Origin: Rhodococcus oxybenzonivorans
GTDB lineage: Bacteria; Actinomycetota; Actinomycetes; Mycobacteriales; Mycobacteriaceae
Reading direction: 5' to 3'
Length of the DNA: 64,000 nucleotides
Assembly: GCF_003130705.1 (NCBI RefSeq)
Contig: NZ_CP021354.1
Location: forward strand, 5,580,001-5,644,000
Shown: positions 1-7,485 of the stretch, one piece after another
How the letters are laid out: each line of letters opens with the position of its first letter
How positions within the stretch are numbered: the stretch's first letter is position 1
Translations under genes and position numbers: made by a program
Notes under the pieces: model-generated
What the model was told of the DNA's origin: nothing
The model's input: the letters and a program-made list of their open reading frames with translations, nothing else
Database searches by the model: none

Positions 1-4
1 TCGC

Positions 5-823
5 TCATAATTGCCAGGTCCCTTCGAATGTGGGTTCGGTCTTGTCGAGAAACGCCCGCGATGCCAAGGGCTCGTCGGTCGCGAAGTTGATCAGCTGGGC
101 ACGGGACTCACCTTCCAAGGCCTCACGGAATGTCGAGCTGCTCGCTTGGTTGATCATCACCTTGGACTGTGCAAGCGCGATGGGAGGACCGCTGGCCAGC
201 CGAGTAGCCAGGTCCAGGACGAAGTGGTCGAGCTCGTCCGGTGCCTTCACCCAGGTCGCAATTCCGATCCGCAGTGCCTCGTGGGCATCGATGATCTCGC
301 CGAGGAAGGCCAGTCGCTTCGCCTGCTGAAGCCCTACGACGCGAGGCAGGAGCCACGAGCCGCCGAAATCGACTGACATTCCGCGTCTGGGGAAGATCTC
401 GGAGAAGCGTGCCGTGGTGGAGGCGACAACCAGATCGCATCCGAGCGCGAGATTGCAACCGGCTCCCACCGCGACTCCTTCGACTCTGGCCACAGTCGGT
501 TGCGGCAAGTGATGCAACGCCTCGGCGATGTCACCCATCCAGCGCATCCGGTTCAGAGGGTGTCGCGGCTCCTTCTCACCTGCAAGGTCGGCGCCGGAAC
601 AGAAGTCCCCTCCGGCCCCTGTCAGGACGACAGCACGGACGGTCTCGTCGGCTCCTGCGTTTCGGAGCTCTTCCCGAAGTCGGGTGAAAGCGGCCTCGTC
701 GAGAGCATTCTTGCGATGGGGCCGATTGATCGTCAGTGTGAGTATCGCGCCGCTTCGCGTGACGAGTACGGAATTCGTTGCGGGTGTCCGCGAATCAGCG
801 GCGCTGTCACGTGTAGAACTCAC
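5..823 (-). CDS. Enoyl-CoA hydratase/isomerase family protein
   Basis: A complete 272-residue crotonase-fold protein that would hydrate or isomerise an enoyl-CoA in the cytoplasm. It shows the crotonase landmarks in order: NRPHRKNALD near residue 35, the oxyanion-hole segment GAGGDFCSGADL near residue 70, and GVAVGAGCNLALGCDLV near residue 117. A Glu-containing FSEIFPRRG segment follows where hydratases place their catalytic acid. The start is a GTG preceded by AAGGA about 10 bases upstream. It lies 85 bp downstream of a broken relative and is the last gene of a minus-strand run beginning with an AraC regulator at 7.3 kb. The substrate cannot be told from sequence; the family also includes isomerases and ring-cleaving enzymes. 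Confidence 0.85.
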   Translation of the reverse strand: MSSTRDSAADSRTPATNSVLVTRSGAILTLTINRPHRKNALDEAAFTRLREELRNAGADETVRAVVLTGAGGDFCSGADLAGEKEPRHPLNRMRWMGDIAEALHHLPQPTVARVEGVAVGAGCNLALGCDLVVASTTARFSEIFPRRGMSVDFGGSWLLPRVVGLQQAKRLAFLGEIIDAHEALRIGIATWVKAPDELDHFVLDLATRLASGPPIALAQSKVMINQASSSTFREALEGESRAQLINFATDEPLASRAFLDKTEPTFEGTWQL

Positions 824-907
824 AGGGTTGCGATCCTTGTTCTCCGCGATCGGTGGCGATCGCTCACCGACCCGCCGCTGCGAACGCCTTCCTCGCGGCC
901 GACGCGA

Positions 908-1235
908 TCAGCGACCGACATACCGCGGCTCGCGCTTCTCGAGGAATGAGTGAACACCTTCACGTGATCTTCGGTGGTGAACAACGACGCCTGAGTGGGG
1001 GTTACCCAGCTTCCGAGTTCATGCCAGTCCGGATCCAGTGCAAGGCGGAGGCCGCGTTTGGTCGCGGCTACAGCCAGCGGGGGGTTCGCCGCGATCTTCT
1101 CCGCCAGTTCGAGTGCGACCGGCATCACCGCGTCGATCATCCCGCCAGTGAAAAGTAACTCTGCTGCCAGCTCGCGTCCGACGACCTGCGTAAGGCGGCC
1201 AAGGCCCGCGACGTCACTGCACAGTCCCCGATCGA
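908..1235 (-). pseudogene. Enoyl-CoA hydratase fragment, N-terminus missing and frameshifted
   Basis: Translation of the minus strand gives the C-terminal part of a crotonase: a GLCSDVAGLGRLTQ segment like the usual GLVPDxGGxxRL, then VGRELAAELLFTGGMIDA and ANPPLAVAATKRGL. Near position 945 the reading frame breaks. The expected tail FLEKREPRYVGR and its stop at 908-910 are found only in the neighbouring frame. Nothing resembling the CoA-binding N-terminal half precedes it; the next upstream gene (a tautomerase) ends at 1284. This is a decayed gene in the same operon as an intact hydratase, so the loss may be tolerated through redundancy. Confidence 0.65.
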
Positions 1236-1283
1236 GAGGACCGACAAGGCCTGGGGCACAGCGCCGTACCGCGGGATCCTCAA

Positions 1284-1724
1284 TCACGAGGCAGCGACGT
1301 CGTACGGAATGGGTCGGTTCTCCTTGGCCCAGAGCTTCTCCATGTCCGACTCCGGCGGTGGCGGCACGAGACCCTGCGTGCGCCAGAGGTCCATGGGGGT
1401 CTCGTCGATGTGGATCTCCCAGTCGTAGCCGCGCTCCTTGATGAAGGGCGCGAGCTTCTCCTCGGCCACTGTCATCATCAGTGCGCGAACCTCTGCGGTC
1501 TCCATCTGCCGGGCGATGTGATCGAGTCGGATCCGGACGAAGTTGTTGTTCGCCTTTCCCCCGACATACATCGTCTCCTTCGGCATGTCCTTGAACAGGA
1601 CGACCACGTAGAACGGTGGCAGGTTGACGTAGTCCACGTAGATCGACGTGATCGCCTCGGACAGCTGCTCCTTGTCCTCGGGGGTGAAGGCGTTCTCGGG
1701 GGTGAAGATCTCCCAGTACGGCAT
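1284..1724 (-). CDS. Tautomerase-superfamily protein (cis-CaaD-like)
   Basis: A 146-residue protein of the 4-oxalocrotonate tautomerase superfamily. After removal of the initiator Met it would expose an N-terminal proline (MPYWEIFTP), the catalytic base of this superfamily. Its length matches the cis-3-chloroacrylic acid dehalogenase-like/Tautomerase_3 branch, about twice the size of classic 4-OT subunits. The segment FVRIRLDHIARQM near residue 63 fits the second structural repeat of that branch. Members tautomerise or hydrate unsaturated keto acids. The neighbouring hydrolase, hydratase and acetoacetyl-CoA synthetase suggest a role in trimming an unsaturated acid intermediate, but the substrate is inferred. 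Confidence 0.8.
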   Translation of the reverse strand: MPYWEIFTPENAFTPEDKEQLSEAITSIYVDYVNLPPFYVVVLFKDMPKETMYVGGKANNNFVRIRLDHIARQMETAEVRALMMTVAEEKLAPFIKERGYDWEIHIDETPMDLWRTQGLVPPPPESDMEKLWAKENRPIPYDVAAS

Positions 1725-1871
1725 GGCGGTTCCTCCTCATTGGATTGGTGCGGCGGGACTTGTGCCGCGATAGCGATTGCTTCTGTCGGGCGGTCCGAAT
1801 GGGCTCATCAAACTGAGATCTGATGTTGCCCGCACGAAGGTTCTTGATGGACCCGTAGTCGCGGACGGGTC

Positions 1872-2771
1872 CTACGCCAGGGCGCGCACAAAGTGTTCGC
1901 ACGCAGCCTTTGACGACGCTTCGAACGCGGCACCCGTGTAGACGTCGAAGTGGCCACAAGGCAGCACGACCAACTGCTTGGGCTGCAGGGCCCGTTCGTA
2001 GGCCTCGAAGGCAAGTTCTGCGTACGCACTGATGTCTTGGTCAGCCACGATCATCAGTAGTGGGGTCGGTGAGATCCGGTGGATTCCATCGCCGGGCTCG
2101 AACTCGACGATCCGCTCGAGGGAACCGAGGGTCACCTCATTGCGCCAGGACGGAGCCCTGTCCTGCGCGGTTTTGGTGAAGAACTCCCAGGATTCGACGC
2201 TGGACATCAGCGCGGGAGCCAGCGGATCGGCGTCCACGGCCGGCATCAGCGTGGGCTCCCCGCCGTGGTAGAGGTTGCGTCGTTCGTCGTCCAGCTGGGC
2301 GCGCACCGTTGGCAGGAAGTCCGGACGAACGAGCCGCGTCATCTGGCCGGACCCGCTGATGAAGGGGACCTGAGCGACAACGGCTCGCACCCGACGATCG
2401 ACCGCGGCCACGCTCAGCACGAGGCCGCCGCCATGGCTGGATCCCCAGATGCCGACACGGCCGGGGTCGACGTCCTCGCGGCCAGTCGCATACGTGATGG
2501 CGTGCCGAAGGTCGCGGGCCTGGGTCATCGAATCGATGTGCTGGCGCGGAGCGCCGTCGCTCGCGCCGAAGTTTCGGTGGTCGTACACCAGAACGTTCAG
2601 TCCCGCTTGGGAAAAGGACTCGGCGTAGTCATCGAGATACATTTCCTTGACGGCGGACAGTCCATGGACCATCACCACCACTGGGCACTTGGACTGGGCC
2701 CCTTCCGCGGGAAAGAACCACCCGCGCAAGGTGACATTGTCCGCTGAGAATTCAATATCCTCACGTGGCAT
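1872..2771 (-). CDS. Alpha/beta hydrolase
   Basis: A 299-residue serine hydrolase of the alpha/beta fold (dienelactone hydrolase/S15-like group). The oxyanion region VVMVHGLSAVKEMYLDDYA is followed by VYDHRNFGASDG and the nucleophile elbow GIWGSSHGGG. A late Asp (MIVADQDISAY) and His (LPCGHFDVYTG) complete the triad. I chose the ATG at 2771 because GGAAGG sits 7 bases upstream; an in-frame ATG at 2828 lacks such a site. It would hydrolyse an ester, lactone or carbon-carbon bond in the cytoplasm; no signal peptide is visible. It lies between the tautomerase and the metallo-hydrolase on the same strand. Confidence 0.82.
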   Translation of the reverse strand: MPREDIEFSADNVTLRGWFFPAEGAQSKCPVVVMVHGLSAVKEMYLDDYAESFSQAGLNVLVYDHRNFGASDGAPRQHIDSMTQARDLRHAITYATGREDVDPGRVGIWGSSHGGGLVLSVAAVDRRVRAVVAQVPFISGSGQMTRLVRPDFLPTVRAQLDDERRNLYHGGEPTLMPAVDADPLAPALMSSVESWEFFTKTAQDRAPSWRNEVTLGSLERIVEFEPGDGIHRISPTPLLMIVADQDISAYAELAFEAYERALQPKQLVVLPCGHFDVYTGAAFEASSKAACEHFVRALA

Positions 2772-3205
2772 TAGAGATCCTTCCGACATTTGTACGCTTG
2801 TTGAAGAAGTTAGTGATGTGGAACACACCGTTGAAGGGATGCTTGCGCCTAATCTGAGTACACGTCCGCCACGTGCGGTTTGCCGTTACCCCGGCCGCGA
2901 AATCCCATCGATATCCGCTTCGGGACTGGGGTCGGCCGTCGAGACGAACCCGGTTCGGCCCGGCCTGTTCCACGGCGCGACGTACGACTCGACCGTGGTG
3001 CCGTTGCGCGGTGAGCGAGTCGCACAATGTCTCGCGGCCACCACGCGGTATCGAGTGGCGGTGCTCGAGCCGAACGCCTAGAACTGCACCCATCGCCGCG
3101 ATGGGCCGGGACAGGAGGGCCCCGCGTCGAGGCTCGAGGCTCCGCTGTTTCTGCGAGTCCCGGGCTGCGGCGTCGTTCGCTGGGCGTGGGGTCCAGCCCG
3201 GGAAG
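2772..3205 (+). other. Non-coding gap between hydrolase and MBL-fold genes
   Basis: About 430 bp with no convincing gene. Open frames here carry no recognisable motif. The part next to 2771 must hold the leader of the hydrolase gene. I see no strong hairpin or palindrome. Confidence 0.5.
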
Positions 3206-4117
3206 TTACGGCCGGATGTCCGTCGCGGTCGAACCTGCGTCTCGAAGCTGGATCGCGTTCATGGCCGAGAACTGCAGGGTCCAGAGGTTTCCATGCCCCG
3301 GATACTTCGCCGACATGATGCGGACCAGGTCCTCCGCATCGTCCGCAACCTCGTAGGCAGCGGCGAAGTCCTGGATGTAGGACCGTGTTTCGGCGATCAT
3401 GGAATCGACGGCGTGGTCGTCGCCGTCGGGCCTGCGGTGGCCGGCGACGATCACCTTGGGGGCCAGCTTCTCCACCAGGTCCACGGTCTCGAGCCAGTCT
3501 TGCCATTCCTCGGGCGTCGACAGACCGAGCATCGGGTGGATCTCGTTGTAGATGGAGTCACCGGCAACGACGACATCGATCTCCGGAATGTGCACAATTG
3601 TCGTGGGATGGATGTCGGCCTGCTTCACCTCGACGATGTTGAGAGGCGAGCCGTCGACGTAGAGCGTGTTGTCGTCGATCGGGTCGGGGAGCGCATCACT
3701 GACGACGCAGGCGTCACCGAACAGCATCGCCCACTGCTGTTGCTGCAGTTCCATGGATTCCTTCATGGCCTCGACCACGTGGGGCAGCGCAACGCACTTC
3801 GCGTCCGGGAACCGCTCCATCAGGGGACCGATGCCCAGGTAATGATCGGCATGGGCGTGCGTCACGTAGATCGTCGTGAGTTGCTTCCCGGTGCGCTCGA
3901 TCAGGTCGCCCAGGTCCCGGACGTCATCCTCGAGGTATTGGGCGTCGATGAGCACAGCTTCGGTCGGACCGCTGATGAGGGTCGCGGTGGTGGGCGAGAA
4001 GGTCCCGCTGGGAACATCAGGCCAGTCTCCCGCGGGGATCTCGGGCCAGCGACCGACGTATACGGTCGCTCGGATCGGCGGGGCGGCTGCGGCGGGCGGG
4101 CGGGTGTCGGTATTCAT
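3206..4117 (-). CDS. MBL-fold metallo-hydrolase
   Basis: A 303-residue protein with the metal-binding signature THAHADH (His87, His89, Asp91, His92) of the metallo-beta-lactamase fold. Later metal ligands are likely in LPHVVEAM, VVAGDSIYNEIHPM and VIVAGHRRPDG. The last part resembles SoxH/glyoxalase II-like hydrolases with a helical C-terminal tail. Such enzymes hydrolyse thioesters, lactones or esters with one or two metal ions in the cytoplasm. The start is backed by GGAGG about 7 bases before the ATG. It follows acetoacetyl-CoA synthetase, with a small hairpin in between. The substrate is unknown. Confidence 0.82.
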   Translation of the reverse strand: MNTDTRPPAAAAPPIRATVYVGRWPEIPAGDWPDVPSGTFSPTTATLISGPTEAVLIDAQYLEDDVRDLGDLIERTGKQLTTIYVTHAHADHYLGIGPLMERFPDAKCVALPHVVEAMKESMELQQQQWAMLFGDACVVSDALPDPIDDNTLYVDGSPLNIVEVKQADIHPTTIVHIPEIDVVVAGDSIYNEIHPMLGLSTPEEWQDWLETVDLVEKLAPKVIVAGHRRPDGDDHAVDSMIAETRSYIQDFAAAYEVADDAEDLVRIMSAKYPGHGNLWTLQFSAMNAIQLRDAGSTATDIRP

Positions 4118-4157
4118 GAAGTGCCTCCAGAAGGGGAGTGATTGGTCAGTGGCATCG

Positions 4158-4176
4158 GGTGGGCCTCCGGCCCACC
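4158..4176. terminator. 8-bp hairpin between acetoacetyl-CoA synthetase and MBL gene
   Basis: GGTGGGCC and GGCCCACC pair perfectly around a TCC triloop. The site lies 130 bp after the synthetase stop and 40 bp before the MBL start. No T-run follows, so it could be a weak terminator, an attenuator or a transcript-processing site. Confidence 0.4.
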
Positions 4177-4307
4177 GCGGTTAGTTCAACGGTATGAGCG
4201 CGATATTTCCGGGACGTAGGTCGACCGTGCCGGACACGGGTACACGGCCGCCACGATTCGCTGGGCGTGACCGAACCGACAGGCCCACCGCCAGCGGGTC
4301 GTGGTTC

Positions 4308-6335
4308 TCACGCGCCCTGCAATGGTGAGTTCGCAGCACGAGTGGCTGCGTAGCGGGCGAAGGTTTCCAGCAGGGACGGGTCGTCGATCGATCGTGCTTC
4401 GGCGACCGCGGCGACGTCGTTCCCTTGCAGGATGCGCTTGACCGGGACTTCGAGCTTCTTGCCCGTTCGGGTGTGCGGGATCGCCCTGACGACGATCACG
4501 TCGTCCGGTACGACTCGGGGCGAGACCGCCTCGCGGATCCGCCCGACAATGCTCTCGCGGAGCGCGTCATCGAGATCGGCGTGATCGGACAGTGCGACGA
4601 ACAGCGGCATCCAGTACTCGCCGTTCTGCTGCTCCGCCCCGATGACGAGGGCTTCCTCTACCTCCGGGAGTTCTTCGACGACGCGATAGATGTCGGCGGT
4701 ACCGAACCGGATCCCGTTACGGTTCAGCGTGGAATCGGAGCGTCCGTGGACGATCACGGTGTTTCGTTCGGTGATGGTGACCCAGTCACCATGCCGCCAG
4801 ACCCCGGGGTAGCTCTCGAAATAGGTCTCTCGGTAGCGGGCCCCGTCGCTGTCGTTCCAGAATCTGGTCGGCATGGACGGCATCGGCTGGGTGACCACCA
4901 GCTCGCCCACGGCATCGCGCAGGCTTCGGCCGTCGGCGTCCCACGAGTCAAGGGCCACGCCCAGGTATGGGGCTGTGATCTCCCCGGCCCGCACCGGCAG
5001 GATCGGCACGAAGCCCGCGAATCCGCTGGCGACATCGGTGCCCCCTGTCACCGAGGCGAGCGGCACATCGCGGCCGACGTGATCGGCAACCCAGAAGTGC
5101 AGCTCGGGAGCGACCACGGAGCCGGTGGCCCCAAGGGTCCTCAGCCGACGCAGATCGTGGTCGGTGCCGGGTGACCGGCCCGCTCGGGCGCAGGCCTGGA
5201 GGTAAGCCGGGCTCGTGCCCAGCACGGTGACCTCGTGCCGGGCCGCGAGAGCCCACAGCGCGTCGTCGGTCGGGTACGACGGACTTCCGTCGTAGCAGAC
5301 GATCGTCGCGCCGACGAGGAGGCCGCTCACGAGGGAGTTCCAGACCATCCAGCTCGGCGAGGTGTACCACAGGTACGTGTCGGAAGGACCTAGGTCGAGA
5401 TGGAGAGCCAGGGCTTTGAGGTGCTCGAGCACAACTCCACCGTGGCCGTGAACAAACCCCTTCGGCTTCCCGGTCGTACCCGAGGAGAACAGCACCCAGA
5501 GGGGGTGGTCGAACCGCACGTGCGCGGGAGTCATGGCCGGCCCACCCCCTGTGACTGCCTCGACCCAGGGCGTGGTGCCTGCGGGAACACTCGTACCCGA
5601 GTGAAGTCGGCCGACGACGAGCACCTCACGCAGCGTCGGCATTCCGGCCTGCAGGGCTGGCAGGGCCGCGAGCCGGTCGACCTCGCGTCCGCCGAAGCGG
5701 TAGCCGTCGGCCGTGACGAGGACCACCGGCGCGAGCTGTCCGAGGCGGTCGACAACCGCCTCCGGTTGATAGTCCTGTCCGCAGCACGACCAGGTCGCTC
5801 CGACGCTCGCGGTGGCGAGGAAGGCGATGACCGCCTCGGCAATGTTGGGGAGGTATCCGACCACAGAGTCGCCCTCGCCTACCCCCCGAGCGCGCAGCCA
5901 GTTCGCCAGCGCGGACACCTGGCGGGCGAGCTCGGTCCAGGAAACCGTCCGCGTCCCCGGCCCGCCAGGTTCGGAGTCGTCGATGATCGCCGGGCGGGAC
6001 GACTTGGCGTGGCTCAGCACCGTGTCCACATAGTTCAGCCGCCTGCCGGGAAACCATTCGGCAAAGGGCATCTCCCGGGTTGCCAGCACCGGGCCAACGC
6101 CGGTCATACACACCCCGAAGTAGTCCTTCATCGACGCCCAGAATTCCTCCGGACTGGTCACCGACCAGTCCCACAAGGACTGGTAGGAGGCGGCCTCCAA
6201 TCGGCCGGTCGCCTGCAGCCAGTCGATGAAGTCACTGATCCGGGCGTCGGCGATCCGTTCTGCCGAGGGCGACCAGGCCACGTCCCCGGGTCCGATCGAA
6301 CTCACCTCCACGGTCGCGTCCATTCCGAATTCCAT
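4308..6335 (-). CDS. Acetoacetate--CoA ligase (acetoacetyl-CoA synthetase)
   Basis: A 675-residue adenylate-forming enzyme that would activate acetoacetate, or a similar beta-keto acid, with ATP and CoA. The AMP-binding core is VLFSSGTTGKPKGFVHGHGG, with the A5 region SVTGGTDVASGF and the hinge and C-terminal lysine region RTGKKLEVPVKRILQG. The N-terminal ACS-type extension with MKDYFGVC and WFPGRRLNYVDTVL, and the overall length, match AacS rather than acetyl-CoA synthetase. I chose the ATG at 6335 (MEFGMD) because AAGAAGGG lies 7 bases upstream; a GTG at 6353 is also possible. It belongs to the AraC-headed minus-strand set, feeding acetoacetate into acetyl-CoA. Confidence 0.9.
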   Translation of the reverse strand: MEFGMDATVEVSSIGPGDVAWSPSAERIADARISDFIDWLQATGRLEAASYQSLWDWSVTSPEEFWASMKDYFGVCMTGVGPVLATREMPFAEWFPGRRLNYVDTVLSHAKSSRPAIIDDSEPGGPGTRTVSWTELARQVSALANWLRARGVGEGDSVVGYLPNIAEAVIAFLATASVGATWSCCGQDYQPEAVVDRLGQLAPVVLVTADGYRFGGREVDRLAALPALQAGMPTLREVLVVGRLHSGTSVPAGTTPWVEAVTGGGPAMTPAHVRFDHPLWVLFSSGTTGKPKGFVHGHGGVVLEHLKALALHLDLGPSDTYLWYTSPSWMVWNSLVSGLLVGATIVCYDGSPSYPTDDALWALAARHEVTVLGTSPAYLQACARAGRSPGTDHDLRRLRTLGATGSVVAPELHFWVADHVGRDVPLASVTGGTDVASGFAGFVPILPVRAGEITAPYLGVALDSWDADGRSLRDAVGELVVTQPMPSMPTRFWNDSDGARYRETYFESYPGVWRHGDWVTITERNTVIVHGRSDSTLNRNGIRFGTADIYRVVEELPEVEEALVIGAEQQNGEYWMPLFVALSDHADLDDALRESIVGRIREAVSPRVVPDDVIVVRAIPHTRTGKKLEVPVKRILQGNDVAAVAEARSIDDPSLLETFARYAATRAANSPLQGA

Positions 6336-6375
6336 ATCTGCACCCTTCTTCACGCGTTGCTAGTCAGAACGGGCA

Positions 6376-7329
6376 TCAGCAGCCGTGGCTTTCCCGATAC
6401 TCACTCGGCGAGACCCCGAAGCAGCGGTGGAACTCCCGGCGAAGATGGCTGGGGTCGTAGTAGCACCATCGGTGAGCGATCGTCGCGATGGTCATGTTGG
6501 AGTTCACAAGCTCCTCGCGGACCGCGGCCATACGCCGTGCACGCACGACCGCGGTCATGGTGTCCCCGGTCAGCGAGAAGGCCCGGTGGACGGTTCGTGT
6601 CGAGACGTTGTGGGCGGCCGCAAGATCCTCGATATGGATCGGACCGCTACGAAGATTGCGCGTGATCCAGTTGTCAATCTGCGCGCGCAAAGCAGCCAAG
6701 GCCGATCGACCTGTGACGGAGCCGGTCTCTGCGCGGATGATGCCGGCAGTCAGTGCCACCAGCGCCCCGCGGGTTGCCTCGACCTCTGAAGTATTCATGC
6801 CTGGCACCCGGCTCCACGCCTCGTCAAGGACCCTGAGCAGGACGCCAACCAGCGGCCGGTCCTGCTCGAGCACGAGGCAGCCAGGAATGTTCGCGTCGCA
6901 ACCAGCTGCCAGCAGCGCGGCCCGCGGCAGGGTCAGCGTGCGTTTCCTGACCCGCTCCGGCACCGAGAAGCCGTCACCGTCGTAACCGCCGGTCACCACG
7001 ACCACTGTCCCGTTCACCAGCGCGGCATCCGTGCCCGCGAAGGAAAGTCGCTCGTCGCCCCAGTCACCTGCCACGACCACGACGACATCGCGCTCAGCGT
7101 CACGATCTTTACCCAGCGACAGCACGCTCTGCAGGGGCGGGCAGTCCCAGTCCGCGAGCTGGAGGTCGCCGACGTCTCGCGAACGCAAGCGAGTGGCATT
7201 GCCCCGCCTCTTGCGGTGTTGCACCGTCATCGGCCCCGAGACATCGCGGACCGCAGTCTCCCAGCGGGCCCCAGGCCCGGCCGGCTCGAAGTCGAGGACT
7301 TCGATTTCGGTGGCTGCGGTCGCGGTCAT
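6376..7329 (-). CDS. AraC-family transcriptional regulator
   Basis: A 317-residue regulator. The first ~200 residues form a sensor region of the AraC-binding-like type (with RSRDVGDLQLADWDC). The C-terminal ~100 residues contain a double helix-turn-helix: IEDLAAAHNVSTRTVHRAF, then IATIAHRWCYYDPSHLRREF and the closing FGVSPSEYR. The start is supported by GGGAGG 5 bases before the ATG. It is the first gene of the minus-strand catabolic set and sits about 40 bp before acetoacetyl-CoA synthetase, so it probably activates that set in response to a substrate. The 156-bp gap to the divergent LuxR gene must hold both promoters. Confidence 0.87.
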   Translation of the reverse strand: MTATAATEIEVLDFEPAGPGARWETAVRDVSGPMTVQHRKRRGNATRLRSRDVGDLQLADWDCPPLQSVLSLGKDRDAERDVVVVVAGDWGDERLSFAGTDAALVNGTVVVVTGGYDGDGFSVPERVRKRTLTLPRAALLAAGCDANIPGCLVLEQDRPLVGVLLRVLDEAWSRVPGMNTSEVEATRGALVALTAGIIRAETGSVTGRSALAALRAQIDNWITRNLRSGPIHIEDLAAAHNVSTRTVHRAFSLTGDTMTAVVRARRMAAVREELVNSNMTIATIAHRWCYYDPSHLRREFHRCFGVSPSEYRESHGC

Positions 7330-7485
7330 CGGGGCCTCCCAAAGCGGTGGACTAGGTTTGATGTGCCTGTACAGCCTGCCTGTGGACCACCACGGGGCGC
7401 ATCGTGTGAAAGACGTATCCCATTACCTATTCGCGCTCCGGCCCGACCACTCCCGGTCGGACGTGAGGGTTAGTCTGGTCGGACC

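Noticed and set aside
820..1959. Single 379-residue gene covering the hydratase fragment
   Set aside because: Only the middle third resembles a crotonase; the rest is out-of-frame sequence over the tautomerase gene and after the frameshift.
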